A stretch of DNA of 64,000 bases from Salvator merianae (Eukaryota; Chordata; Lepidosauria; Squamata; Teiidae), in assembly GCA_003586115.2 (NCBI GenBank), contig QVOM02000034.1, positions 141,880,290-141,944,289 on the forward strand, in the 5' to 3' direction. How positions within the stretch are numbered: the first letter of the stretch is position 1; every line of letters starts with the position of its first letter. Below, piece after piece: positions 1-10,024 of this stretch. The position numbers and the translations under genes are program-made. Under the pieces are notes generated by a model, which had not been told where the DNA came from, did no database searches, and was given only the letters and a program-made list of their open reading frames with translations.

Positions 1-40
1 GCTGGCAGCAATGGCAGTGCTGTCATTTCTTGTGATTTAA

Positions 41-200
41 CCCAAGGAGCTTCTCCTTTGAGTTGTATTGTATTGGTTTATTTATATGCTATCATTTCAA
101 AATATTTGCTCAAAGTGCTTTACAACATTATAAAATTTACATAATTACAAAAAAAAGTCATAATAATATAACTAGGTAACATTGCCATAAAATTGATATT
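41..200 (-). mobile_element. Probable L2-type LINE 3' tail (antisense)
   Basis: A TTTATATGC...AAAGTGCTTTACAA pattern followed by A-rich sequence matches the reverse complement of the L2 3' end (a short 'GTAAACCGCCC...GGCGGTATATAAA'-like motif) that recurs elsewhere in the window. No coding part is recognisable. The call rests on the shared tail motif only. Confidence 0.4.
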
Positions 201-1645
201 AAAAATGGTAAAAGACAAAAAATAAAGAATGAAACAACATGACTACAACAATATATAAGCCCATAACCAAATACCTTTTCCTTCCTTCCACATAGTGCCA
301 GTGACCCTTAGGCTCTCTCCCTTCAGCTCATACTCTTAGCTTCAGCGGTATTTTCATGCAGAACTGATCAGAACAGCTCCAAAGTGTTTTCTCGCACACA
401 TAGTTCCTATCTATGTAGTGCTGCAGTCTTGTACACAGCTCTCAAAAGTGGCAGCAACAGAAGGGCACAATCCTGAAAGCAGGCAGGCAGGCAGCAACAC
501 AAGCTCTCACCCTGAGATGTCTCATCCAGAAAGCCAATGTTCTTTCATCTCCTCTCCACACGGTCCTCTTGTCTGGAGCACTCCTGGGCACAAAAGCTCT
601 ACCAGTCAGGAAGTGCTCCAGAGGAAGACAACTTTAAAGTGAGAAGTTCTGTGCCACAGGAATCACTCCTGACCAAGCAGGTGAGAAATGGAGCAGAAAG
701 GTGTACTGGCAGCTACCTACATGACAGCCACCTGCCCTGGCCTACTTTCCTGTTGGGCTTCTGACTAGCTGAGGCCACAGGCAGCATTTTTGTTCAGGCT
801 TAGTTGGCTGATCTGGGCAGGTGGTACTCAGAAACTGCTGTTTCACCCTGGTTCCACTCCTGCACCCTCCCCCAGAGGAGCAGCAGGAGGCCACAGTCCC
901 AGGGGTCAAGTAAGCAAGTAGGCAGGCAACAAACAGCAGCAACATAGACTTTCATCTCTAGGAAATTAATGTTCTCTTCTCCTGGATTTCAGGTTCAATA
1001 GTTGGTGGTGGTTCCACAAAGACTGTTCAATTTTATCTAACACTTCCCACTGGAGAGTAGATCTAAAGTTTAGATTGCGTGCAAGGCTGTGATCCTGTCC
1101 TGCATGCTTATCTGAAAATGTTTCACCGAACTCAGTGTAAACTTTTCTCAGAGTATACACCCTTTGAGCGGAATTCTGCTGATGGACCTCACTTGGAACA
1201 ACTTGCTCCCCAGAGTGGGCTGGCACTGGTAATCAGGGCATAGTGCCATCTCCAGCAGTAACTCTTAATGACAGATGTCACCATTGTTGGGCAGTCACTG
1301 TAATATGTGACATTTCTATTTTGACCTAAAATTGATTACCTTGCCTTTTGAAAAAAGACTAGCAAATAACTATGCTAATCAAAATGTATCAAGTTATACA
1401 GGTCACCATCAAACTGCCAAGGTCTGCATCATTTAGGCAACACAATACTCTCCAGGTGTTATCCCAGAAGGGCTGAATCTGTAGCAAAAATATGGAACAC
1501 AGCATTTTTTAAAAATATTGTCTATCACTTGGACATTTGCCCTGGGACTATATGATCTCTATGCAGCCAAAGAAGGAAAAGAAAGAAAATAAAAATAAAA
1601 ATGTGGCAGTCAATGAATGGGAAAACACATAACAAAGCTAGGGAA
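201..1645. other. No recognised feature
   Basis: Short reading frames on both strands show no recognisable domain. A CAGG repeat run lies near 480-495. I see nothing that supports a gene. Confidence 0.5.
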
Positions 1646-1651
1646 ATGTAC

Positions 1652-1846
1652 AGCTTTGTTGTTGTTGTTGTTGGGTACCATCAAGTTGTGGGCAGCTCCT
1701 GGTTGACTGAATGGGCACTTCCATGGGCACTTTCTTGGCAGAGCTACAGATTTGATTTGCCATTGCCTACTTCCAGGGAGAGGTTGGGATCGAACCAGCA
1801 ACCCTCTGCTTTCCAGGCAGTTTGCTCTACCATTGAGTTATAGCCA
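1652..1846 (-). mobile_element. tRNA-derived SINE with Bov-B-like 3' end, antisense
   Basis: Read on the minus strand, an RNA polymerase III A box (TAACTCAATGG, 1831-1841) and B box (GGTTCGATCC, 1787-1796) lie about 35 bp apart, as in a tRNA head. The body ends in an AACTTGATGG-like segment followed by a (GTT)n/(AAC)n run at 1656-1674. This order (tRNA head, body, short AAC-type tail) fits the Sauria SINE type of squamates, whose 3' end resembles Bov-B LINEs. The exact subfamily is an inference. Confidence 0.75.
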
Positions 1847-2385
1847 TTCCCTCTTAGGCAGCATAAAAGGGGGGAAAGGGAGGTGGGTTAAAAGATTGAA
1901 CTTCTGTACCAAATACTCCATAAGTGCAAGACAGCACTCAGAAATGGATTGTGTGGAGAAAAATAGTTGAGTTTTCAAGTTTCGGTCTACAGCTGTTTTA
2001 GTTTTCTTTTTTGTTGTAACTGTTTAATGTAATAATTTGTTATCGTATTGTTAATATATTAGTTCTACAACTGCAGTTTCATGCACAGTTAACTGAGAGC
2101 AATATACAGAGAACGTAGAGATAGGCAAGAGACACACACCAGGGGGTGGAATGCTACAAGCATAGTGATCTGCTTCCTGCACATTAAGGGCACCTCCAAA
2201 TGCATGGTAAAGCCTGCAGCTGATTGGGCACCATATATATCCTTGGCATTCCCAATATAGTCTTGGGTTACTTGCTCAAAAACCTGCAACATCAGTTACA
2301 GAAATCCAGCAATGATGCCAGGTTTTCTGCAAGAGTGATTCTTACCTTGATGTCTGGAGAGGTCCTTCCTTGACTGCATCATTTA

Positions 2386-2557
2386 GGGCTACTGGAAGCC
2401 AATATGAAGTGGGCAGGCACTTGTCTGACCCAAATTACGTGATCACGAAAGGAGCTTGCCAGATGCAGAGGTAAGCCCAGGAATGCCCCTTGCATCTGAG
2501 GTAATTGCAGGATCTTGTGTTTAATCCCACATTGCTTCTTGCAGTCTGGAGGCAGCC
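2386..2557. mobile_element. Possible short MITE of the CCAGATG family
   Basis: The right end (CTGGAGGCAGCCTAAG) and the sequence before it resemble the right end of the better-defined element at 45331-46005. The left flank reads TTA and the right flank TAA, so the target duplication is imperfect. The left terminal repeat is degenerate. Confidence 0.4.
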
Positions 2558-2558
2558 T

Positions 2559-2590
2559 AAGAATAGGGCTACACTTGTAGCTCTATTCTT
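2559..2590. repeat. Short imperfect hairpin
   Basis: AAGAATAG at the left pairs with CTATTCTT at the right, and GCTAC pairs with GTAGC inside. It lies at the junction between the possible MITE and the next dispersed repeat. Confidence 0.6.
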
Positions 2591-2985
2591 AATGCAGTAG
2601 TATGCTGTCTACATGCTGCTCACTGCTTGGATTGTCAAAATTGATGTTGAGGAATCCCAAGCAGTGACCCTGACAGCCAACAGAAGCTCCTCCACTTGTC
2701 AAGATCTCAGTAGGGAATCACCAGCAGTGATCTTGACAGCCAGGGAAAGCCCTGCTGCCCATAGAGATTAATACAATAGCCTCCAGGAGGCCAGTGAGTC
2801 CTTTGGGGGGGGGGGCAGCAGCAAGGTGATGGGCAGAAGGACACCACCACTACAACCACAGAGTGGGACAGAGAGTTCTGAGGGCTCTTTGTCCCACTCT
2901 GTATCAGCACTTATGGTAGCATGACAGGGGGATGAATGCCACATGTGGATGCTGCACTCATCCTGTGCACTGAATTGACCAATTA
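2590..2985 (+). repeat. Unclassified dispersed repeat, copy 1 of 2
   Basis: This segment aligns by eye, with gaps, to the reverse complement of 26175-26540. Shared landmarks are GTGCTGTCTACA-like, GTGATCTTGAC-like, a GAGTTCTGAG-like stretch flanked by CCCACTCT, and ACTTATGG.AGCATG. An internal inverted pair (TGGGACAGAG / CTTTGTCCCACTCTG) suggests a DNA transposon. The superfamily is unknown. Confidence 0.55.
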
Positions 2986-3251
2986 GAGGACTGGGTCATG
3001 CAGATCCAGTGCACTTGCGGTTCATTCATGTCATAAAAGCACCATACAGATCTTGCCATGGTGTAGAATTGCATGCTGATCTATCTGGGGAATGCCGAAA
3101 CAGCCACAAAATTGTCACACCACATATCCTTCCAAAGAACCCCAGGATGGTGCATAGCATTCCCCTTCTAATAAAATAAAATGTAAGCTACATCTCTAAA
3201 AATGTTTTAGTTATGAGAAGTAATTGGCTAGCTTAACCTGATTTACTTTGG

Positions 3252-3875
3252 TGGTAGAATTCAAAGACATAGCCGCGCTAGTCTGGATCAGTAAGCAAAG
3301 GGGTCCAGTAGAGCTTTAGAGAGTTTTCACACTTTCCATCTTAAGACAGGATAATGGTCCTGTTCTAAGGTGGCCGTATCCATGACCATCAGCAGGATAT
3401 CAGCATTCACAGTGCAAATGCTGGTGTGCTATGCTCAATCTTCACCATGACAGTGACTGGGAGGTAGCCAGCCACTGCCATGGTGACTAGCAGTGTCACA
3501 CAGCGTGCAGGCACAGCCACTGAGCACGTTACGGCCATGCATTCAAAGTTCAAATGCAGTTTTCTGGGAGCTGGCCTTCAAATTAGTGCTCCACAGCTTT
3601 CCATGATTGGGGCGGCGATATGCTGCTCCTGGTCCAAGGACCTCCACAAAGCGTGGAGGCACTTTGCTAGTGAGTGTCTCTGATGCTTGCTAGTGAAAAG
3701 TGCAAACAGGCCCTAACAGAAAGATACAAGTTAGTAGCATGACCTTTTTTAGACTAGACCTACTTCACCAGATGCATCTGATGAAGTAAGCTTAGTCTAT
3801 GAATGTTCATGCTACCAACCTCTTTCTTCCTGTTAATCTCTAAGGTGCTACTGGCCCTGTTTGCTTACTGTTTTA
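3252..3875. mobile_element. Foldback (palindromic) repeat, split by a MITE
   Basis: The left arm CAGTAAGCAAA...CCAGTAG (from about 3288) pairs with CTACTGG...TTTGCTTACTG at 3851-3872. After a MITE at about 3318-3714, the arms continue inward to a centre at CCAGATGCATCTGATG (about 3776). The motif CTGATGAAGTAAGCTTAGTCTATGA, shown here only in part as GATGAAGTAAGCTTAG, and CTCTAAGGTGCTACTGG resembles a repeat I recall as common in reptile genomes. The order is clear: the foldback came first and the MITE later. Confidence 0.7.
3318..3714. mobile_element. MITE of the GGGCC/TGCAC family, nested in a foldback element
   Basis: The right end reads AAAAGTGCAAACAGGCCC and the degenerate left end reads GTTTTCACACTTTCC, which is the terminal inverted repeat of the window's commonest MITE family. 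Internal segments such as GCCACTGCCATGGTGA and CAGTGCAAATGCTGG recur in other family members (25290-25370, 43260-43330, 62270-62300). No clean duplication is left. Confidence 0.65.
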
Positions 3876-3879
3876 CTTT

Positions 3880-5010
3880 ATGTGTTATGTCAGCAATTCA
3901 ATCCAATCCTAGGCAAACATACCCCGAATGAACTACTGTACTACTAAAGTTCATTGGGACTTATTCCTGAGTCAATGAGTACAGAACTGCAGCCCCAGTG
4001 TCCTTTAATCTTTATAAAAACAAAAAGCAACCCCCCACTTGAACTCATTTATCTACATATTTGATTAGTTACAAAAATGGATAAGAAGCTAGAATAATTT
4101 TTTGCTGATGTATCTTCTAAACAGAAACATAGAGAGTGTATTTCCTATTTCCCTACAAACTCACCAAGGTGTGCAAGCATCTGGGAACACATGATCCCAA
4201 AGTGCCCGGCAGTAATTTATTTCTTGAGGCATTTATTTAAATATGCACAGACAGCTTTCAGGGCAAAGTCTTCCCAAGCCATCTTGCATAGAACTAGGCC
4301 ATGTCTACTAGCTGAATGAAAAAGATAACCTTGCTTGGGAGCATGGATCACCCAAGGTTTTACTGTACCTGAGGCAAACTATGACTTGGCATCCCCGGAC
4401 TACCAGTTCACGTGGGCAGAGCAGTGGCATACTTCATATTCCAATTATGTACCATAATCAACTTACTACTTCTGTTTTCCTGGGCAGATTTAAGCATATA
4501 AATATCCCATAATCTGCATTGTAAGAAAAAGTTCAAAAATACTGCATGTGGAGAAGGGGAAATCACTTCCATCTAATTCAATTTCTCTATAGCTAGGTAC
4601 TCTGGGTGAATGCCCAGGTCAGTCCTTCTGGGAGGAAGCAGGCCGAACAGGACATAGTGAAATTGCTGCAAAAGAAAAACGTGGCCCAAAAACAACCTTG
4701 GTAATAAAAACAAGTTCACAGACTGTTGCCTGACATGACTTTTCATTGAAATGAAATTGCTGGTTGATCTTTTAAGACAAACTCATCCTTAACCTCAAAG
4801 GCCACCAAAGTTAGCCAGCAATTTTTGCTAAATACATTTGAGGTGGCAAAACCCAAAGAGCACATCTTTTAAATGGAATCTGTCTGGGCCTCATGTAGCT
4901 GCCATTAGAAATTCACTAAAGAAGCTGGGAGGCAGAACAGGACCCTACCTTTTCAGGGGTAGTTTTTCAAGTGATTTGTTTACTTTTTGTTCTGCATTTT
5001 GTTTTCTCAG
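3880..5010. other. No recognised feature
   Basis: AT-rich sequence. No repeat boundary, hairpin or believable exon was seen. Confidence 0.5.
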
Positions 5011-5011
5011 T

Positions 5012-5165
5012 ATAAAAATAGAATTTCAATTTCTACCCCACCCTATACCAAAGAGTCCCAGGGCGGCTTACAAAAACATACAATAAAAACACCATAAAAA
5101 CATTATAAAACATCATAAAACATACCAAAAGCTTACAAAGCTTATAAAATCTATTACAGTAAAAA
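5012..5165 (-). mobile_element. L2-type LINE 3' tail (antisense)
   Basis: TTTCTACCCCACCCTATACC...CCCAGGGCGGCTTACAA followed by repeated AATAAAAACACCATAAAAAC is the reverse complement of an L2 3' untranslated end. No reverse-transcriptase sequence remains. Confidence 0.6.
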
Positions 5166-5529
5166 TACTATAAAACCATCATAAAAAACAAAAGTTTTGC
5201 AGACCTTTGAAGCATTATCATGTGCTTTATCCCTAGTGTGAAGATTATTTTACTTGCACATGTAGTACATTTGCCATACCAAGAATTATGACATGTACTG
5301 AACAGGAATGGACTTGGACACATAGATATCCCAGGCAAAATGTTGGTCTTCCCTTCCTCATCAAACAGTTTGCATGTCTTCTTGCTCTGTGACTGCATCT
5401 ACATGTAGCCTTGCTTGGGGTAGATGGCAGGCAGGCACTGTGCAAGCTGATACAGGGGCAAAAAGGTCACAAACAAATGTCCCAGACTCCATTTCACTCT
5501 CTGTGCCAGTCTGGAACCACATGATTCAG

Positions 5530-6455
5530 GATAGTGAAAAGTGAAAGAGATTGTGAACAGCTGCAGAGAGATCTCTTGACACTGGATGAGATGGCAACCA
5601 AGTGGCAAATGCGCTTCAATCTTAGTAAGTGCAAGGTGATGCACATGGGTAGAAGGGAACCCAATTACACCTGTAAATTAATGGGGTCTGAACTTTCTGT
5701 GACGTACCAGGAAAGGACCTTGGGGTTCTCATGGACAACTCAGTCAGCATGTCTAACCAATATGCAGAAGCAGTGAAAAAAAGCAAATTCAGTGCTAGGG
5801 ATAATTAGCAAGGGAACAGAAAATAAATCAACAAGCATCATTGCGCCTCTTTATGAATTTATAGGGAGGTCAAATTTGAATATTGTGTACAGTTTTGGGC
5901 ACTACACAGAAATGGAAAAACTGCCGAAAAAGGAAGCCAGAATAATCAGGGGGTTGAAATACTTCCCTTACAAGGTCAATCTGCAACATCTAGGCCTACT
6001 CAACTTTGAAAGGCAGCATTTAAGAAGGGACTCGATTGAAGTTTATAAAATCCAGCATTGTGCAGAAAGCATGGAAAAAGAAAACTTCTCTCTATTGCAG
6101 AACACTAGAACCAGGGGATGCTTTATGAAGATGATAGGCAGGAAAGTTAGGACTGACAAGGGGGATTTTTTTTTCACTAGAGTGGGTGGTGGCAACCACT
6201 AGCCTAGAAATTCATGAAGACAAATTCATGAAGGACAGGTATATTAATGGCTACTGGAATGGATGCCTAAGTACTGCCTCTAGGTTACAGAGACAGGCAG
6301 GATGCCTCTAAAAGCCACCTGCAGGGAGTTGAGAGTAGGATTTGCCCTGATCTTCTGCTTGGGAATGCCCAGAAGCAAATGAAGAACTTCCGTGTGAAAC
6401 AGGATTCTGGACTAGATGTACTGTGCCCTGATCCAGCAGAACTTCTATAGTATTA
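5530..6455 (+). mobile_element. CR1-like LINE, 3' part of ORF2 plus 3' UTR (degraded)
   Basis: Two reading frames (5534-5776 and 5792-6202) cover the end of a CR1 reverse transcriptase and its C-terminal domain. Recognisable blocks are KWQMRFNLSKCKVMHMGRR, LGIISKGTENK, RIIRGLKYFPY, LLNFERQHLRRDSIEVYKI and TRTRGCFMKMIGRKVRTDKG. They appear in the family's order. A stop at about 5776 breaks the frame and substitutions replace several conserved residues. From 6200 the 3' UTR follows (GGATGCCTAAGTACTGCCTC..., GACTAGATGTACTG, GATCCAGCAG). The catalytic palm (YxDD) lies upstream of the preserved part, so the copy is 5'-truncated and dead. Confidence 0.85.
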
Positions 6456-7160
6456 TGGGTGTTTTTTTTATTTTATTGTTTTAACACCACAAACATAGTA
6501 TAATATGAAACCCTCTGTTTATATGTACAATGTTTCTTAATTATGTTGTTCAGCAAAATGCAACCTATCTGCAGAACCAAGTTCCATCAGCAGATATGTT
6601 GGTGAGAAAATGGAAATGGACCTGGAATTCAGGCCAAGTGTCCCAGACTTCTGGATTTTCTACTGACATTGGGTTGCAGTGACTGGCACACGGTCACTTC
6701 CATGCTGATTGGATCATCAGGGCACTATTGGAATGGTTTAACCCACTTGAATGGTTAGCTCATTCTGATGCATTGGGACATCCTGATGCACTGGCATTTG
6801 CCCATCCCATCCCATGGCCTAGGAGAGGACAGCTTACGAACAGCGTATGGACACTGCTTTTGTTCCATTTATGCAGATCCTCTTCCCCCTCATGTCTGTT
6901 AACTTGAGTTAGTTGTATTGTTTGCCAGTGACTCAGAATATCATTGTAAGTAGTCCATTATCTTGCAGGTGAGTGTCAGATAAACACAAATTATTGTTGG
7001 AATATTCTGACTTGTTTTAAAAATCCTTTCAATTCCCTGTTCAGCTCCCAACAGTCCACCTTTCCATTGTTTCCCACAAGGCACAGCCAAGATCACTGCC
7101 TGGTTGAAGTTTTGTTAGTGTTAGCACCTAATTCAATAACCACAGTAGAGTTGCTATAAA
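6456..7160. other. No recognised feature
   Basis: AT-rich sequence without a recognisable repeat or coding region. Confidence 0.45.
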
Positions 7161-7164
7161 AACT

Positions 7165-7348
7165 GTTTATTGTGATGTTGCTGCTGTTCTGAAATACCAT
7201 TGAGTCAAGGGTGGCTCCTGGTGACTCTGTGGATACATCCATGAAGTTTTCTTGGCAGATAATAACTGGTTTGCCATCAGCACCTTCTGGAGAGATGCTA
7301 GGAACTGAATCTGCAACTCCTGTTTTCTGAGCTGGGTCACTGAGCTAG
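7165..7348 (-). mobile_element. Degraded tRNA-derived SINE, antisense
   Basis: The segment has the same order as the SINE at 1652-1846: a GTTGCTGCTGTT tail remnant, TGGTTTGCCATCAGCACCTTCTGG in the body (shared words TTTGCCAT and TTCCAG/CTTCTGG), a B-box-like antisense GGAACTGAATC (7301-7311), and an A-box-like region near 7328-7345. It is more diverged than the first copy. Confidence 0.6.
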
Positions 7349-7488
7349 AGTTGAACATCTACACAGTTAACGGAAAGAAGAAAAATTATGTTCTTTGCAA
7401 ATGCTTTTAAATGCAGTATGCCAATTCCTCCCTCCTAAGGGGCTGTAAACTGGCAAATGCAGGACATATCCTAACATTGCAGCTGATG

Positions 7489-7580
7489 GCCCTTTCTGCA
7501 ATAGGGCTCATTCCAGATTATATCCCAGAACAGGGGCCTGCCATCCTCATGCTAGTGCAGAGTTTGGGTTGATTTGTTCA
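7489..7580. mobile_element. Left end of a GGGCCC/TGCAC MITE
   Basis: GGCCCTTTCTGCA followed by CATTCCAGATTATATCCCAGAACAGG matches the left end of the members at 34085 and 42564. No matching right end is visible, so the copy is truncated. Confidence 0.5.
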
Positions 7581-7584
7581 TATC

Positions 7585-9545
7585 TGTCTAAACCCAAAAA
7601 ATTAGAGAAATTAATTTAAAAAAAACCAAAGGCTAGATGGCCTCCCATACCTTGCAGACTGAGACCAAAAATATCCCTACATTACAGTAATAAACACCAA
7701 ACTCAGCAGCCAGTCAAACACTCAAAAATGCTGTTCCTTTGCTCCTGTGCTCCTGGCAGAAAGTCAGGTTTTCTCAGTCAAAGGTGTCCTCTTTGTACAA
7801 GAGGTGTTTCTTGTTATTTGGTTGTCTCACTTTTTTCTTGCTCTGTAATTATTCCTTTTTATTGTTTCAGAAATGCTATACAAGCTACAAGTCTGAGGAT
7901 GCATTTAAACGGTCCTGGGAGTCACTCCTGGGGCAACCAGTGGTCACCCCAAAGACCAGGGCTTATATGTTTCCTCACCTCAAACAGCAGCGAAGCTCCT
8001 TTTCCCAGCCAGAGGCAGGAGATACTCTGTGACCTTAATTCAAATTATGGTGGCTCTTTGGAAGCACAATCCGAATTGACTAGGCTGCATGTGCTGCACC
8101 TATGTGGCACAGGCAGCAGTTGCAATGGACGGTAAGAATGACCATAAAGCAGCATAACCAAAGCCTGAAGCCAACCTAGGCAGATGCTGTTTGAACAGCC
8201 TCCGAGAAGGGCCAGGGCAAGCCTGGGGTGGCTTCCCCATCCAGCTGGCATGAAGAAACACCCTCAGTAAAGGTAACAGTCTCAGGTTTCAGTCAGAGAT
8301 CAAATGGCAGCTTTCATTGTGGCCACATCTACTTGCTTAGCACAGGGCAGATTTTGCTACATTAGGCTACATATTCACCGGCAGACAAACTTCATGAAAG
8401 GTCAGTGGCTGATACTTTTATGTTCATACAGTAATTCTTGCAGATCAATGTTCAATCTAGACTACTCTACGGGATATAGGATTCTGTGTAAACTGAAGAT
8501 TTACGTCTTCCCAATCTGCATGCAGGTTTTTTTTTTCCTTCTGAGTCTGTTGGGCAGTTGGAAAACTGCCACCTGGGTTTTTCTGTAGATTTGCTTTCAG
8601 CTGATTTATTGCACAGTAATTTGAAAGGGAAGCCAAGTTGGTCATTAGTAGTTGTTCTACTTCTGTAAATGTTTTACTTTGTGCAGTTACTGCCAGGTTA
8701 CCTGTGGGCAAGAAATGTTCAGTATATGGTGACATAGGATGATAGTTTCTGTTTGTGCTGCACTGGACTGGGGACAATTGTTTCTTATACTGCACCTACA
8801 TTTCTTGATTCCAAGTGTCACATAGGCTCCTGTTCCTATCAGCTTAGCAATAGTCTTTGGGCTATTCTGCACTTAACTCTTATAGTCTAGAATAGTAGGA
8901 CAGACAGAGGGTGTGTTCAGACTAGGTATTTCAGTTGCCTTCTGGGTGAATTTGACCTGGGGGGCCACACAGGAAATAAGAAAATTCATCTTACCTCACC
9001 TCCAAGCCTGTAAATATTTGCCCCTTTAACAGCCAGGAGAAAAAAGCTCTTGGGTTGCCTTTGAGCTGAGTGAGGAGCACCTCCACCAATCATAGTCTTG
9101 CAGGAACCCATTGAACAATTGGACAGGGAGGGAGGGGCACCAGCAAGCTCGTGCCAGTACTGGGAACTTAAAGATCGAAGGAAGCTGAAAGAACTCCTAT
9201 CCTGCCTTCTGTACTTAAAAAGCACACTAGACTTTGTATAATAATGAGGAAAGAGAGACTTGAGTTTTTTCAAAATGTTTCTTTTGCAAACAAACAAACA
9301 ACAAAATATACCTGGCAGTTAAGGATTTGGAAACTGCTTCAGCAGAGAGGCAGGGATTTCATACCCAGTGGCCAATCAGTGAGCAGCATCCTTTGCAGGC
9401 TTGATACCTTGTCTGTTGAAGCAAAGAGGATGTACTATGAGTGAGTGTTGAATTGGCTCAACGGGTAACTGTGTTTGGAAAGCTTATTTTTCTGTGTGCC
9501 CAGGAATTATTCACTCCTTTTATTCAGGAGGTTTTAAAAATTGCT
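7585..9545. other. No recognised feature
   Basis: A lone TTCTGCACTTAACTC at 8867-8881 may be a relic MITE end. The reading frames at 7728-8135 (135 codons) and 8457-8795 show no domain I know. Confidence 0.4.
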
Positions 9546-9547
9546 AG

Positions 9548-10019
9548 TCTAAACACACTTTAAGATTGCTCTGGGCTGGAACAATGCCATCTGCACAGCA
9601 ACAGGAGTTTCCAACACAGCCTTCTTTCCCTGAGCTTGCATGAGTTTTGGAGCTGGCCTACACAAGCTCCAATGTCCAGGAACAAACACTCCTGGCCTTG
9701 GAACTCTGGAGCGACCTATTTCAGCCATGCAATAAGGTACACCACCAAAACAGGTGCCCCTGAAAACTGGAACATGGAGGTATGTGCCTTCTGCATGTCC
9801 CTATGTTCTAGATTAGACCCTGCTAATACCCTAATAAACCTCAATATTAAGGTCTACTGGCAATCCAGATCATAGGCTTCCTGATCTGGATCATGGTCTA
9901 TCCTGCATGGACTGAGCATACTAGCAGTGGGAAGGACCTCCTATATTCCACACTAACACGTGAAAGGGAGGCCCTTATTGAACTTGCTGGTACAGAAACC
10001 AACAAGTGCAGAAAAGGCC
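9548..10019. mobile_element. Long-form MITE of the GGGCC/TGCAC family (degraded)
   Basis: The right half aligns by eye with the element at 31632-32161: both read CACACTAA, then GGAAGGGAG/GAAAGGGAGG, then a short spacer and AA.TGCAGAAA at the end. Both also hold a GATC hairpin motif around CTGATCTGGATCA. The left end is weak (ACACACTTTAAG). Confidence 0.5.
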
Positions 10020-10024
10020 TTTGT

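Noticed and set aside
1787..1844. tRNA gene
   Set aside because: The A and B boxes belong to a SINE head: the cloverleaf is not intact and a SINE body and tail follow. The same applies to 32231 and 51867.
8860..8960. Another GGGCC/TGCAC MITE
   Set aside because: Only a single left-end word (TTCTGCACTTAACTC) is visible; no right end or duplication was found.
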